NCBI GenBank assembly: GCA_964636665.1
Contig: CAZWVT010000011.1
Location: forward strand, 1-43,887
From: JAAYLC01 sp964636665
Lineage (GTDB): Bacteria > Bacteroidota > Bacteroidia > Flavobacteriales > Flavobacteriaceae
Direction of reading: 5' to 3'
Length of the DNA stretch: 43,887 bases
A model generated the notes under the pieces. It was not told where the DNA came from and did not search any database. It saw only the letters and a program-made list of their open reading frames with translations. Positions 7,619 through 16,050 of the stretch are shown piece after piece; position 1 is the first letter of the stretch, and every line of letters starts with the position of its first letter. Both the position numbers and the translations under genes were made by a program.

Positions 7619-8856
7619 GAGGATTTTATGAATTTTATAGCCGGAATATTTTCGATATCAGATTTAAGAAAATACACTCCTGATGACAAAACTGAAACAT
7701 CAACTGTTTTGTATGTTTGATTATCGGCATTAAATTCAAAAACTTTTTGCCCCAGCATGTTATAAACCGAGAAAACAACATCATTTGAAAAATCAGGATG
7801 GATTTCTATTTCCAATTTATCAGAAATCAATGTTTTGTGGAGTTTAAACGGATTTTTAATTTCAAAAGTTTCAGTGTTAAGCACAATTTGCTTATTTGTT
7901 TGTAAATCCATAACCACGGGCAGATGGTCGCTCATCGTGTACAAATCGTCTCGAATGGCTTGAGAATAAATTCCGGAACAAGATGGGTCGTTAATATTTT
8001 CTTTGTAGCAGTTTCCGTTGTTTCCATAAGCGACATACGAAGACGGCACGTATTCAAGTTTTGGATTATTTTCCATATTGGACGAAATCATGATAAAATC
8101 AAAACGGTCATCCATTCCGCCTCCGGCACCCGATCCAAATCCACCGGAACTCACTCGGGTACTTTGTGTATGAACATCCATAAAATTCCTGTTGGCGTGC
8201 CAGCTTCCAACACGTCCGGAAGGATCAATCATCGGGATGTCATTGGTAGGGTTGGTTATCAATTGGTATCCCGGTTCGTTGTGATTGTAAAAATTAAAAT
8301 CTCCGGCAAAAATCACAAAAGCATCAGCAGGTAAATTTTCAGTGCGGTCGATAAATTTTTGTACAGATTCCATGCGAAGTTGTCTGTTGGCATTTCCTTG
8401 ACTTGATTTTAAATGGGTGACGAAAGTGTGAATAATCAACGGGTCGGTTGCACTGTCGGCAGTTTTTATTTTCAGTTCGTAATAATTGACATCTCGAACA
8501 TCGGTGGCAATGGCTTCGCTGTATTGTAATTTGATTTTTTTGCGCTTATAGAAAATCATCTGCTGATGGTCAAAATCTTCAGAAGCACTCGGTATAAAAG
8601 GTGCTCTGGCATATTCATCGTTAATAGAATTTAAAGCAGTTAAGATTCTATCGGCTCCAATTTCGCTTTCCAATTCACATATCATAAGAATATCAGGATT
8701 AACTTCTTCTACGATATTTTTTAAGATAAACTCCCGATCTTGCGGATAAGCCGAGGGGAAGTTCAACACATTGTAAAACATCGAGCGAATTGATTCCTGA
8801 GCGGATAAAGAAATTGATAATAAAAGAAAAAAAGAAAAGGCAATTAATTTTTTCAA
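7615..8856 (-). CDS. Exported endonuclease/exonuclease/phosphatase-family protein with T9SS sorting domain
   Basis: A 413-residue protein: signal peptide (1-19, ...SLSA), an EEP-fold catalytic domain (about 21-320) and a C-terminal T9SS type A sorting domain (about 340-413, with VFSVYNMLGQKVFEF and SSGVYFLK). EEP active-site residues are in place: N29, E61/E63, THLKS (H148), GDFNFY (D186, N188), FDFIMIS (D253) and SDHLPV (D310, H311). It is likely a secreted or cell-surface metal-dependent nuclease or phosphodiesterase, usable for extracellular DNA or phosphate scavenging. It lies 10 nt downstream of the LOG-family gene and overlaps the next gene by 4 nt. DNase, sphingomyelinase or other phosphatase activity cannot be separated by motif. 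Confidence 0.88.
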   Translation of the reverse strand: MKKLIAFSFFLLLSISLSAQESIRSMFYNVLNFPSAYPQDREFILKNIVEEVNPDILMICELESEIGADRILTALNSINDEYARAPFIPSASEDFDHQQMIFYKRKKIKLQYSEAIATDVRDVNYYELKIKTADSATDPLIIHTFVTHLKSSQGNANRQLRMESVQKFIDRTENLPADAFVIFAGDFNFYNHNEPGYQLITNPTNDIPMIDPSGRVGSWHANRNFMDVHTQSTRVSSGGFGSGAGGGMDDRFDFIMISSNMENNPKLEYVPSSYVAYGNNGNCYKENINDPSCSGIYSQAIRDDLYTMSDHLPVVMDLQTNKQIVLNTETFEIKNPFKLHKTLISDKLEIEIHPDFSNDVVFSVYNMLGQKVFEFNADNQTYKTVDVSVLSSGVYFLKSDIENIPAIKFIKSS

Positions 8857-8866
8857 AACGGAAAAT

Positions 8867-9559
8867 TTAGAAGTTTGGACTTAGTTTGTATTCGTTATAG
8901 AATTCGTTTAGAATATTGATAACCTCATCAGACGTATCGACAATATGAACAAGATTGAGGTCTTCTTTACAAATATTGTTGTTGGCGTTAAGGAGGGTGG
9001 TGGAAATCCATTCCCACAATCCTGTCCAAAATTTTGTGCCGACTAAAATCAACGGAAATTTATCGATTTTATTGGTTTGAATTAATGTCAAAGCTTCAAA
9101 AAACTCATCCAATGTTCCAAAACCGCCGGGCATGACGACAAATCCTTGAGAATACTTTACAAACATAACCTTTCTAACAAAGAAATAATCAAAATCGATG
9201 CTTTTGTCGCTGTCGATATACGGATTGTCAAATTGTTCAAAAGGCAATGAAATATTGAGTCCTACGGAAGTTCCTCCCGCCAGATGCGCTCCTTTATTTC
9301 CGGCTTCCATAATTCCGGGACCTCCTCCGGTAATTACTCCAAATCCGTTTTCTGTGATTTTTTTGGCGATTTCTTCGGCTAATTTATAATAAGGATGATC
9401 CGGTTTGGTTCGCGCTGATCCAAAAATCGAAACACAAGGTCCGATCCTACTCATTTTTTCATATCCATGGACAAATTCTCCCATTATTTTAAAGATTGCC
9501 CACGAGTCATTTGATTTGACAGCACTCCAATTTTTCGGCATCATTTCTTTTTTCATCAT
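8867..9559 (-). CDS. LOG family (TIGR00730) Rossmann-fold nucleotide 5'-monophosphate phosphoribohydrolase
   Basis: A 230-residue cytoplasmic protein with both hallmarks of the lysine-decarboxylase-like LOG family: GGGPGIMEA (78-86) and PGGFGTLDE (144-152). Family members cleave cytokinin or purine nucleoside 5'-monophosphates to base and ribose 5-phosphate; bacterial relatives include YgdH/PpnN. Length fits the short LOG type rather than the larger PpnN. Several Met codons cluster at the N-terminus (MMKKEMMPKNW), so the start may be a few residues later. It sits 42 nt downstream of uvrA and 10 nt upstream of the exported nuclease gene, so is probably in the same operon; a purine-salvage or DNA-damage link is only contextual. 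Confidence 0.88.
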   Translation of the reverse strand: MMKKEMMPKNWSAVKSNDSWAIFKIMGEFVHGYEKMSRIGPCVSIFGSARTKPDHPYYKLAEEIAKKITENGFGVITGGGPGIMEAGNKGAHLAGGTSVGLNISLPFEQFDNPYIDSDKSIDFDYFFVRKVMFVKYSQGFVVMPGGFGTLDEFFEALTLIQTNKIDKFPLILVGTKFWTGLWEWISTTLLNANNNICKEDLNLVHIVDTSDEVINILNEFYNEYKLSPNF

Positions 9560-9601
9560 AATATTTCTGCTAATGTCTGATTATTTGATTTTAATTTTCG
9601 A

Positions 9602-12445
9602 CTAATTTAATTCTTTTTTAAGGAATCGACCGGTTACACTCTTTTTTGAAGCGACAATTTTCTCGGGCGTTCCTGTCGCGATCACATAACCACCTTCTTT
9701 TCCGCCGTCGGGTCCCATATCGATAATATAATCTGTCATTTTGATAACATCGAGATTGTGTTCAATGATAAGAACCGTATTGCCTCTGTCCACAAGTTTG
9801 TTTAAAACCATCATCAAAACGCGAATGTCTTCAAAATGCAAGCCGGTTGTTGGCTCGTCGAGAATATAAAAGGTATTTCCGGTATCGCGTTTGGACAATT
9901 CCGTAGCCAATTTAATTCGTTGTGCTTCTCCTCCTGAAAGCGTGGTGGATTGTTGACCAAGCGTGATATAGCCCAACCCGACATCTTGAATGGTTTTTAT
10001 TTTTCGATAGATTTTAGGAATGTGCTCAAAAAATTCAGTAGCTTCATTTACCGTCATATTTAAAACATCGGCAATGGATTTTCCTTTGTAGCGAATTTCC
10101 ATAGTTTCCCGATTAAAACGTTTTCCCTGACAGGCTTCACAGTTTACGTAAACATCCGGAAGAAAATTCATTTCAATAACCCGTAATCCGGCGCCTTTAC
10201 AGGTTTCACAACGTCCGCCGGAAACATTAAAACTAAACCGTCCCGATTTATAACCGCGAATCATCGCTTCAGGAGTCATGGCGAAAAGATTGCGGATTTC
10301 GGAAAAAACACCGGTGTAAGTCGCCGGATTGCTTCGTGGCGTACGACCAATCGGCGATTGATTGATGTCAATAACTTTATCGATATTCTCTATTCCTTTG
10401 ATTTTTTTATAAGGTTTTGGCTTTTTAACCGCTCTGAAAAAATGAGTGTTGAGAATGGGATATAAAGTTTCATTTATCAAAGTTGATTTTCCACTTCCTG
10501 AAACGCCGGTTACTCCAATCATTAGCCCCAGCGGAAAAGTCACCGAAACGTTTTTGAGATTGTTGCCCGTCGCGCCGTGAAGGCTTAAAAAATTCCCGTT
10601 TCCTTTGCGTCGCTCGGCAGGAGTTTCAATATTTTTGGAACCGTTTAAATAGGCTGCGGTTAACGTATCGGATTTGAGAATTTCCTTTGGCGTTCCGGCA
10701 AAAATAATTTCTCCGCCATGACGACCGGCAGCCGGACCGATATCGATAACATAGTCAGCTTTTTCAATCATTTCTTTGTCGTGTTCCACAACCAAAATGG
10801 AATTTCCGAGTTTTTGCAAACTTTGTAAAGATTCAATCAACCGTTCATTGTCGCGTTGGTGAAGTCCGATGCTGGGTTCATCTAAAATGTACAAAACACC
10901 CACCAATTGCGAACCAATCTGCGTTGCCAATCGGATGCGTTGGGCTTCTCCTCCTGATAAAGACTTGGAACTTCTGTTTAAGGAGAGATAAGTCAAACCG
11001 ACATCAATTAAGAATTGCAATCGCGTTCTCAATTCTTTAATGACTTCCGATGCGATTTTTAATTGATTGTCCGTCATTTTTGAAGGCAATTCCGCAAACC
11101 ATTCAGACAAATCGGAAATATCCTTCGAAGCCAATTCCGCAATGTTCTTTTCGTTTATTTTAAAATAAAGTGATTCTTTTCTCAAGCGCGAACCGCCACA
11201 TTCCGGACAAGAAATTTTGTCCATATATTCCTTTGCCCAACGTTTTAAATTACTGGACTCGTTATTGACAAAAGTATTTTCAATAAAATTGGCAATTCCT
11301 TCAAAATCGATTTTGTAATTTCGGGTGATTCCCAATTCTTTTGAAGTCACTTCAAACTTTTCATTTCCGCCGAATAAAATCATATTTTTGGCTTCGTCGG
11401 GAATGCTTTTATAAGAATCGGAAAGTTTAAAATTATAGCGTTCGGCAATTAATTCAAGTTGTTTGAAAATCCAGTTCTTTTTCGGAACGCCGTAAGGAGC
11501 CAAAGCACCCTTTAAAATAGAAAGAGAAGCATCCGGAACAATTTTATTTTGATTGATTTCATAAATTTTTCCAAGTCCTTTACATTTCGGACACATTCCT
11601 TTGGGCGAATTAAAAGAAAAATTATTCGGATCGGGAGTTGGATATGAAATTCCGGTACTCGGACACATCAAAGAACGACTGAAAAAACGTGTTTCTTCTG
11701 AATCGTGTTCAAGCACCATTAAAATATCATCGCCTTGATTCATAGCGGTTTGTATGCTTTGAATCAATCTTTTGTCGAGTTCAGTTGAAGATTCTGTTTT
11801 CGCCGGAATTTTCAATCGGTCAATTACGATTTCGATATCGTGGGTTTTATATCTGTCCAATTTCATTCCCGGCGTGATGTCGATAATTTCACCATCCACA
11901 CGAACTTTCACAAAACCTTGTTTGGCAATTTGCTGAAACAATTCTCGATAATGACCTTTTCTGGCACGAATAACGGGAGCCAAGATATTGATACGCCGGT
12001 CTTCATAATCCGATAAAATCAATTCTTTGATTTGCTCATCGGTATAACTCACCATTTTTTTTCCGGTATTGTAACTGTATGCATCGCTTGCACGAGCAAA
12101 CAACAGTCGCATAAAATCGTATATTTCCGTAATTGTTCCTACTGTGGAACGCGGGTTTTTACTTGTGGTTTTTTGCTCAATTGCAATAACAGGCGACAAA
12201 CCGTTAATTTTATCGACATCCGGACGCTCCAAACTTCCAAGAAATTGACGTGCATAAGCCGAGAATGTTTCGATGTAACGCCGCTGACCTTCCGCATAGA
12301 TTGTATCAAAAGCAAGAGAGGATTTTCCGCTTCCCGAAAGACCGGTAATCACAACAAGTTTTTCTCGTGGAATTTTGACATCAACATTCTTTAAGTTATG
12401 AACGCGCGCGCCCAAAACCTCTATAAAATCTTCATTTTTTGACAT
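9602..12445 (-). CDS. uvrA: UvrA, excinuclease ABC subunit A
   Basis: A 947-residue UvrA, the normal length. It is the ATP-dependent damage-recognition subunit of nucleotide excision repair, acting with UvrB and UvrC. Visible: N-terminal Walker A GLSGSGKS (35-42), the YIETFSAYARQFLG insertion start, two ABC signatures LSGGEAQRI, each followed by a Walker B ILDEP (SIGLH and TTGLH), second Walker A GVSGSGKST, and the C-terminal zinc module with CETC and CEAC. The first zinc module is altered: the first CxxC pair reads C261-P-S-T264 while the second pair C285/C288 is intact. The -7 promoter element lies only 5 nt before the ATG, suggesting a leaderless transcript. It is the first gene of a likely four-gene minus-strand operon. 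Confidence 0.97.
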   Translation of the reverse strand: MSKNEDFIEVLGARVHNLKNVDVKIPREKLVVITGLSGSGKSSLAFDTIYAEGQRRYIETFSAYARQFLGSLERPDVDKINGLSPVIAIEQKTTSKNPRSTVGTITEIYDFMRLLFARASDAYSYNTGKKMVSYTDEQIKELILSDYEDRRINILAPVIRARKGHYRELFQQIAKQGFVKVRVDGEIIDITPGMKLDRYKTHDIEIVIDRLKIPAKTESSTELDKRLIQSIQTAMNQGDDILMVLEHDSEETRFFSRSLMCPSTGISYPTPDPNNFSFNSPKGMCPKCKGLGKIYEINQNKIVPDASLSILKGALAPYGVPKKNWIFKQLELIAERYNFKLSDSYKSIPDEAKNMILFGGNEKFEVTSKELGITRNYKIDFEGIANFIENTFVNNESSNLKRWAKEYMDKISCPECGGSRLRKESLYFKINEKNIAELASKDISDLSEWFAELPSKMTDNQLKIASEVIKELRTRLQFLIDVGLTYLSLNRSSKSLSGGEAQRIRLATQIGSQLVGVLYILDEPSIGLHQRDNERLIESLQSLQKLGNSILVVEHDKEMIEKADYVIDIGPAAGRHGGEIIFAGTPKEILKSDTLTAAYLNGSKNIETPAERRKGNGNFLSLHGATGNNLKNVSVTFPLGLMIGVTGVSGSGKSTLINETLYPILNTHFFRAVKKPKPYKKIKGIENIDKVIDINQSPIGRTPRSNPATYTGVFSEIRNLFAMTPEAMIRGYKSGRFSFNVSGGRCETCKGAGLRVIEMNFLPDVYVNCEACQGKRFNRETMEIRYKGKSIADVLNMTVNEATEFFEHIPKIYRKIKTIQDVGLGYITLGQQSTTLSGGEAQRIKLATELSKRDTGNTFYILDEPTTGLHFEDIRVLMMVLNKLVDRGNTVLIIEHNLDVIKMTDYIIDMGPDGGKEGGYVIATGTPEKIVASKKSVTGRFLKKELN

Positions 12446-12450
12446 GCGTG

Positions 12451-12481
12451 CAAAGGTACGGAATAGAATATTATTTAGTAA
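12451..12481 (-). promoter_or_regulatory. Promoter of uvrA operon, probably leaderless
   Basis: On the minus strand TACCTTTG (12451-12458) fits TAnnTTTG and is preceded 20 nt upstream by TTA (12479-12481). With a usual -7 to +1 spacing, transcription would begin at or next to the uvrA start codon (A at 12445). A 6-bp inverted repeat (ATATTA at 12468-12473, TAATAT at 12479-12484) overlaps the spacer and -33 region. Confidence 0.55.
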
Positions 12482-12535
12482 TATGTAGTTGTTCTCCTTA
12501 GCTGTTAATTATTTAAAAATACTTTTGCCAGACCT

Positions 12536-13120
12536 TTATAATTCTGATAATTTCTTTGCTGCGTGTACTCTCATTTCTTCGAAAAAAAGAGTAAATTCAT
12601 TTTCAAACAAAGGGTAGTGCATTTTCAAATCTTGTACGGCTAAATCCATTCTGGCAATGCCTTTGGTACGCACGTTCATTTGTGCCAAAATCCGTCCGAT
12701 TCCCTCGACGGTGGCATAACTTAAAAGCCAATTATCAGCAATCATATAAGGAGTGAGCCGTTGGATCCGAGCCGGTAATTCGGTAAATTTTTCTCGAATT
12801 AGGGCATAAAATTCTTGTACAAAATCAGCCAAAGGTTGCGGATGGTAATCATTCCAGTTTTTAGCCAAAAAATGATCGTACAAAATATCGACTATCACAC
12901 CGCTGTAGTGGCTGTAATTTTTGTGCAAGCGTGCCGTGCTTTGGTGAAATATCGGATGAGAATCGGTAAAAGTATCTATTTCGCGATGAAGCAAGATTCC
13001 TTTTTGAATAAGAGGCGGGTAATTCAAATATTTTTTTCCTTTGATGACATCGGCAATAAAATTTCCGATAATGATATTTTCATCAATTCCTGAAAGATAT
13101 ATGTGTGCTAAAAAATTCAT
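12536..13120 (-). CDS. ACP phosphodiesterase-like protein (AcpH/YajB family)
   Basis: A 194-residue protein starting MNFLAHIYLSG and continuing GNFIADVIKG, the characteristic opening of the acyl-carrier-protein phosphodiesterase family. Further family features are LHREIDTFTDSHP and YSGVIVDILYDHFLAKNW, with several His/Asp residues that would bind a metal. The Escherichia coli enzyme removes 4'-phosphopantetheine from ACP; many homologues, including those in Bacteroidota, are untested. It is divergent from the phosphoglucosamine mutase gene across a 66-nt gap and stands alone on its strand, as uvrA lies downstream behind a promoter of its own facing the same way. Confidence 0.85.
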   Translation of the reverse strand: MNFLAHIYLSGIDENIIIGNFIADVIKGKKYLNYPPLIQKGILLHREIDTFTDSHPIFHQSTARLHKNYSHYSGVIVDILYDHFLAKNWNDYHPQPLADFVQEFYALIREKFTELPARIQRLTPYMIADNWLLSYATVEGIGRILAQMNVRTKGIARMDLAVQDLKMHYPLFENEFTLFFEEMRVHAAKKLSEL

Positions 13121-13130
13121 TTTCTAAATA

Positions 13131-13157
13131 TATGTATTTTTGAGCTCGAAATACATA
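13131..13157. promoter_or_regulatory. Dyad in the divergent acpH-like/glmM promoter region
   Basis: Perfect 9-bp arms TATGTATTT (13131-13139) and AAATACATA (13149-13157) flank a GC-richer centre holding the palindrome GAGCTC (13142-13147). On the plus strand the left arm overlaps TATTTTTG (13135-13142), which fits the -7 consensus for the glmM gene at 13187; no good -33 element is seen. It could be an operator serving one or both divergent genes. Confidence 0.35.
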
Positions 13158-13186
13158 AAAATAACTACTCATATAAATAAAAGATT

Positions 13187-14575
13187 ATGACTTTAATCAA
13201 ATCAATTTCCGGAATCCGCGGAACTATTGGAGGTGTACCGGGAGAAAACCTGACGCCCATCGACGCTGTGAAATATGCAGCTGCTTACGGATTGTGGATA
13301 AAGAAACAACGCAATAAGGACAATTACAAAGTGGTAGTCGGAAGAGATGCCCGAATTTCCGGTGAAATGATTCAGAATTTGGTGATGAATACTTTGGTGG
13401 GAATGGGAATAACTGTTGTTGATTTGGGGCTTTCAACAACTCCCACCGTAGAAATGGCAGTAGTTATGGAGCAAGCCGACGGCGGAATCATTCTCACGGC
13501 GAGTCACAATCCGAAACAATGGAACGCATTAAAACTTTTAAACAGCAAAGGAGAGTTTCTAAATGCCAAAGCCGGACAGGAAATATTAAATTTTGCCGAA
13601 CAAAGTAAAATTGTATTTGCCGAAGTTGACAAATTGGGAAAAATAACAGTCAATGATGCTTATATCGATTTGCACATTGAAGAAATTCTCAAACTTCCGT
13701 TGGTAAAACCGGAGTTGATTAAAAAGCAAAAATACGTGGTTGCGGTAGATGCCGTAAATTCCACAGGCGGGATTGCAATTCCACGATTGTTGGATGCACT
13801 TGGCGTAGAAACGATTCCGCTGTATTGCGATCCGACCGGCGAATTTCCTCACAATCCCGAGCCTTTAAAAGAACACCTCGGCGATATTATGCAATTGGTA
13901 AAAGACAAAAATGCAGACCTGGGATTTGTAGTTGACCCCGATGTGGACCGATTGGCAATCATCGATGAAAATGGAGAAATGTTTGGTGAAGAATATACGC
14001 TTGTTGCGGTTGCAGATTACGTACTTCGCAACAACAAAGGAAATACGGTCAGCAATATGTCCTCATCGCGTGCGCTTCGAGATGTTACAGAAAAACACGA
14101 CGGAATCTATACGGCGAGTGCGGTGGGAGAGGTCAATGTTGTGGAAAAAATGAAAGAAACCAAAGCGGTAATCGGAGGAGAAGGAAATGGAGGAATTATT
14201 TATCCTGATTTGCATTACGGACGTGACAGCTTGGTTGGAATTGCACTTTTTTTGAGTTTTCTTGCAAGTGATAAATTAACGGTAAGCGAATTGCGCAAAA
14301 CCTATCCGGCGTATTTTATGAGCAAACAAAAAATCGAATTGACCCCAAAACTGGATGTAGATGCGATTTTGAATAAAATAAAAGAAAAATATGCTTCGGA
14401 AGAAATCAACACTATTGACGGCGTAAAAATTGATTTTCCCGAGAATTGGGTACATTTAAGGAAATCAAATACAGAACCTATTGTACGGATTTATACGGAG
14501 GCGAAATCACAAGAAGAAGCCGATAAGTTGGCATCGAGATTTGTAAATGAAATTAAAGAAATAGCCGGAGTCTAA
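13187..14575 (+). CDS. glmM: Phosphoglucosamine mutase
   Basis: A 462-residue alpha-D-phosphohexomutase. It shows the catalytic phosphoserine loop TASHNP (S106), the metal loop DPDVDR (250-255), the sugar-binding loop GEGNGG, and the C-terminal phosphate-binding SNTEPIVRIY. GlmM converts glucosamine 6-phosphate to glucosamine 1-phosphate for UDP-GlcNAc, feeding peptidoglycan and lipid A. The GEGNGG loop differs from the GExSGH loop of proteobacterial GlmM and is closer to the version seen in Bacteroidota and archaeal enzymes, so phosphomannomutase or phosphoglucomutase activity is possible. The stop codon is 1 nt from the stop of the convergent acyltransferase gene; no terminator fits between them. 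Confidence 0.88.
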   Translation: MTLIKSISGIRGTIGGVPGENLTPIDAVKYAAAYGLWIKKQRNKDNYKVVVGRDARISGEMIQNLVMNTLVGMGITVVDLGLSTTPTVEMAVVMEQADGGIILTASHNPKQWNALKLLNSKGEFLNAKAGQEILNFAEQSKIVFAEVDKLGKITVNDAYIDLHIEEILKLPLVKPELIKKQKYVVAVDAVNSTGGIAIPRLLDALGVETIPLYCDPTGEFPHNPEPLKEHLGDIMQLVKDKNADLGFVVDPDVDRLAIIDENGEMFGEEYTLVAVADYVLRNNKGNTVSNMSSSRALRDVTEKHDGIYTASAVGEVNVVEKMKETKAVIGGEGNGGIIYPDLHYGRDSLVGIALFLSFLASDKLTVSELRKTYPAYFMSKQKIELTPKLDVDAILNKIKEKYASEEINTIDGVKIDFPENWVHLRKSNTEPIVRIYTEAKSQEEADKLASRFVNEIKEIAGV

Positions 14576-14576
14576 A

Positions 14577-15449
14577 CTATTTCAAACGGTGTTTCCATCG
14601 TTTGTGCGACCATAAATAATATTCCGGACGTTCGTGAATCTGATTTTCAAGAGCGTCAAAGAATTTTCGGGTTATTTCGTAATCCGGAAAATCTGACGGA
14701 TTATCGGCAATTGGAACGAGGGTAACTTCATAATATCCTCGTTTCTTTTTTTCTACTTTTAAAAAAATCACAGAAAAATCAAGGCGCTTGGCTAATTCTT
14801 CTGTTCCTGTGAACATCGGAACGTCAACGCCCAAAAATGTATCGCGATATTTAAAAGCATTTAGCTTTGGTGTTTGGTCGGATAAAATATAGGTAAGCGT
14901 GTTAATGCCTTTTTTATTCATCCGATAAAGCTTGGTTACAATCTTCTTGTTGCTTGCGATAATCCCGCCAAAACGCCCGCGAATTTTTTTGACCAATGCA
15001 TCCAAATATTCATTTCGAAGGGGTTTGTAAACAGCCAATGCATCGTGGGGAATAAACTTATTTAAAATTCCAGACCATTCCCAATTTCCGTAATGTCCTG
15101 CCATCAAAAAAATACTTCGATTGTTGGCGTAATAGACGTCTAAAATTTCCGGATTGCTGACAATAAATCTTTTCTTAATCTCTTTTTCTGATATGCTGAA
15201 TGCTTTAATGGTTTCAACCAAAATGTCACACAAATGTCTAAAAAACGATTTTCGGATGCGTTTCAGCTCTTTTTCAGATTTATCGGGAAAGACCAAAACC
15301 AGATTTTCCATAACCGTTTTTTTTCTGTAACCGACAAGGTGGTAAACAAGAAAAAAAATAAAGTCCGAAAGAACATACAAGATTGGCAAAGGCAGTTTTG
15401 AAAGCAACCAAAGCGGAGGATAGATAAGTAGGTATAACAAGCGTTCCAT
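14577..15449 (-). CDS. LpxL/HtrB-family lipid A (or lysophospholipid) acyltransferase
   Basis: About 290 residues with an N-terminal membrane segment (roughly 4-35) and the family catalytic motif HYGNWEW (H-x4-E, H119 and E124 from the chosen start). Further support comes from NRSIFLMAGHYGN, the DQTPK segment and the C-terminal RPEYYLWSHKRWK, typical of LpxL-like enzymes that add secondary acyl chains to lipid A at the inner membrane. The reading frame opens with a TTG at 15461, but the ATG at 15449 (MERLLYLLIYPP) is the better start because it begins the membrane segment. It converges on glmM with a 1-nt gap, and is divergent from the Cys-rich metal module. In this phylum such proteins may also acylate ornithine or other lipids. 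Confidence 0.88.
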   Translation of the reverse strand: MERLLYLLIYPPLWLLSKLPLPILYVLSDFIFFLVYHLVGYRKKTVMENLVLVFPDKSEKELKRIRKSFFRHLCDILVETIKAFSISEKEIKKRFIVSNPEILDVYYANNRSIFLMAGHYGNWEWSGILNKFIPHDALAVYKPLRNEYLDALVKKIRGRFGGIIASNKKIVTKLYRMNKKGINTLTYILSDQTPKLNAFKYRDTFLGVDVPMFTGTEELAKRLDFSVIFLKVEKKKRGYYEVTLVPIADNPSDFPDYEITRKFFDALENQIHERPEYYLWSHKRWKHRLK

Positions 15450-15516
15450 AAATCGGAGCAAAATTAATTAATTTATCGGTGCAGTTAGAAAATTATAGTT
15501 GGATTCTGATTTTTAC

Positions 15517-15550
15517 TTACATAAAATGTAATTCAAATTTTATATCTTTG
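15517..15550 (+). promoter_or_regulatory. Promoter with palindromic operator candidate upstream of the metal module
   Basis: TATCTTTG (15543-15550) fits the -7 consensus on the plus strand, 20 nt before the GTG start of the HYC_CC_PP gene. Immediately upstream, over the expected -33 region, is TTACAT-AAA-ATGTAA (15517-15531), a perfect 6-bp inverted repeat. A repressor bound there would block the promoter. The arms contain TACA...TGTA, a pattern reminiscent of CopY/BlaI-type operators, but the spacing differs from TACAnnTGTA and no regulator gene is adjacent. Confidence 0.5.
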
Positions 15551-15570
15551 CCTGAAATATTGAAATATTT

Positions 15571-15981
15571 GTGCAACGATTCATTTCTATAATATTAACT
15601 TCTTTGTTGTTGCTGAGCAATATGCAGTTCACTTTTGGGCAGCATTTTTGTGAAGATGCCATTATAGAAACCGTTCTTACGATAGGACAAAAAGAAATGC
15701 ATTGCGAATCTGATGCAGCTTCTGATTCGTGTTGTGAAGAAGAAACCCATTCCGGCGATTGCTGTACGAATGTTTTTCACCAGATTAAGACTGACAAAGA
15801 ATTTTCGGTCAATTACGTTGCCATAAACTTTATTCCCAACCTTGTTTCTTCCGGAATCGATTTCTATAAATTTTTAGAAATTGAGCCTTATTTTTCAGAA
15901 GAAATTCCTTCTTATTTTTCACCTCCGTTACCACCTTGGAAACAAGACATCTTGATTTTCCACCAGACATTCCTGATTTGA
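15571..15981 (+). CDS. HYC_CC_PP family exported Cys-rich protein
   Basis: A 136-residue protein with a signal peptide (about 1-23, ending FTFG) and the ordered motifs that name the HYC_CC_PP family: HFC at 25-27, HC at 44-45, CC at 54-55, CC at 64-65, and SPPLPPW at 117-123. The function of the family is unknown; its members are found in Bacteroidota beside TonB-dependent receptors and heavy-metal-associated proteins, which is the case here. Four Cys clusters plus His suggest soft-metal binding, probably copper, in the periplasm or at the outer membrane. The start is GTG at 15571, 20 nt after a good -7 element. The next gene follows after 69 nt containing a small hairpin (TAGTTC/GAACTA arms at 16000-16017). 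Confidence 0.8.
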   Translation: MQRFISIILTSLLLLSNMQFTFGQHFCEDAIIETVLTIGQKEMHCESDAASDSCCEEETHSGDCCTNVFHQIKTDKEFSVNYVAINFIPNLVSSGIDFYKFLEIEPYFSEEIPSYFSPPLPPWKQDILIFHQTFLI

Positions 15982-16050
15982 AATACATCTGATTTACGGT
16001 AGTTCTTTTTTGAACTAAATTTCTATTTACCTTAAATTAAAGATGTTATC

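Noticed and set aside
12520..12527. Plus-strand TACTTTTG matching the -7 consensus near the 3' end of the acpH-like gene
   Set aside because: No -33 element at a suitable distance and no plus-strand gene follows before 13187; probably chance in AT-rich sequence, or a weak antisense promoter.
16000..16017. Small hairpin TAGTTC-T6-GAACTA between the HYC_CC_PP and TonB receptor genes
   Set aside because: Too weak for a terminator (6 AT-rich bp with no T-run after it); it may affect mRNA processing but this cannot be shown.
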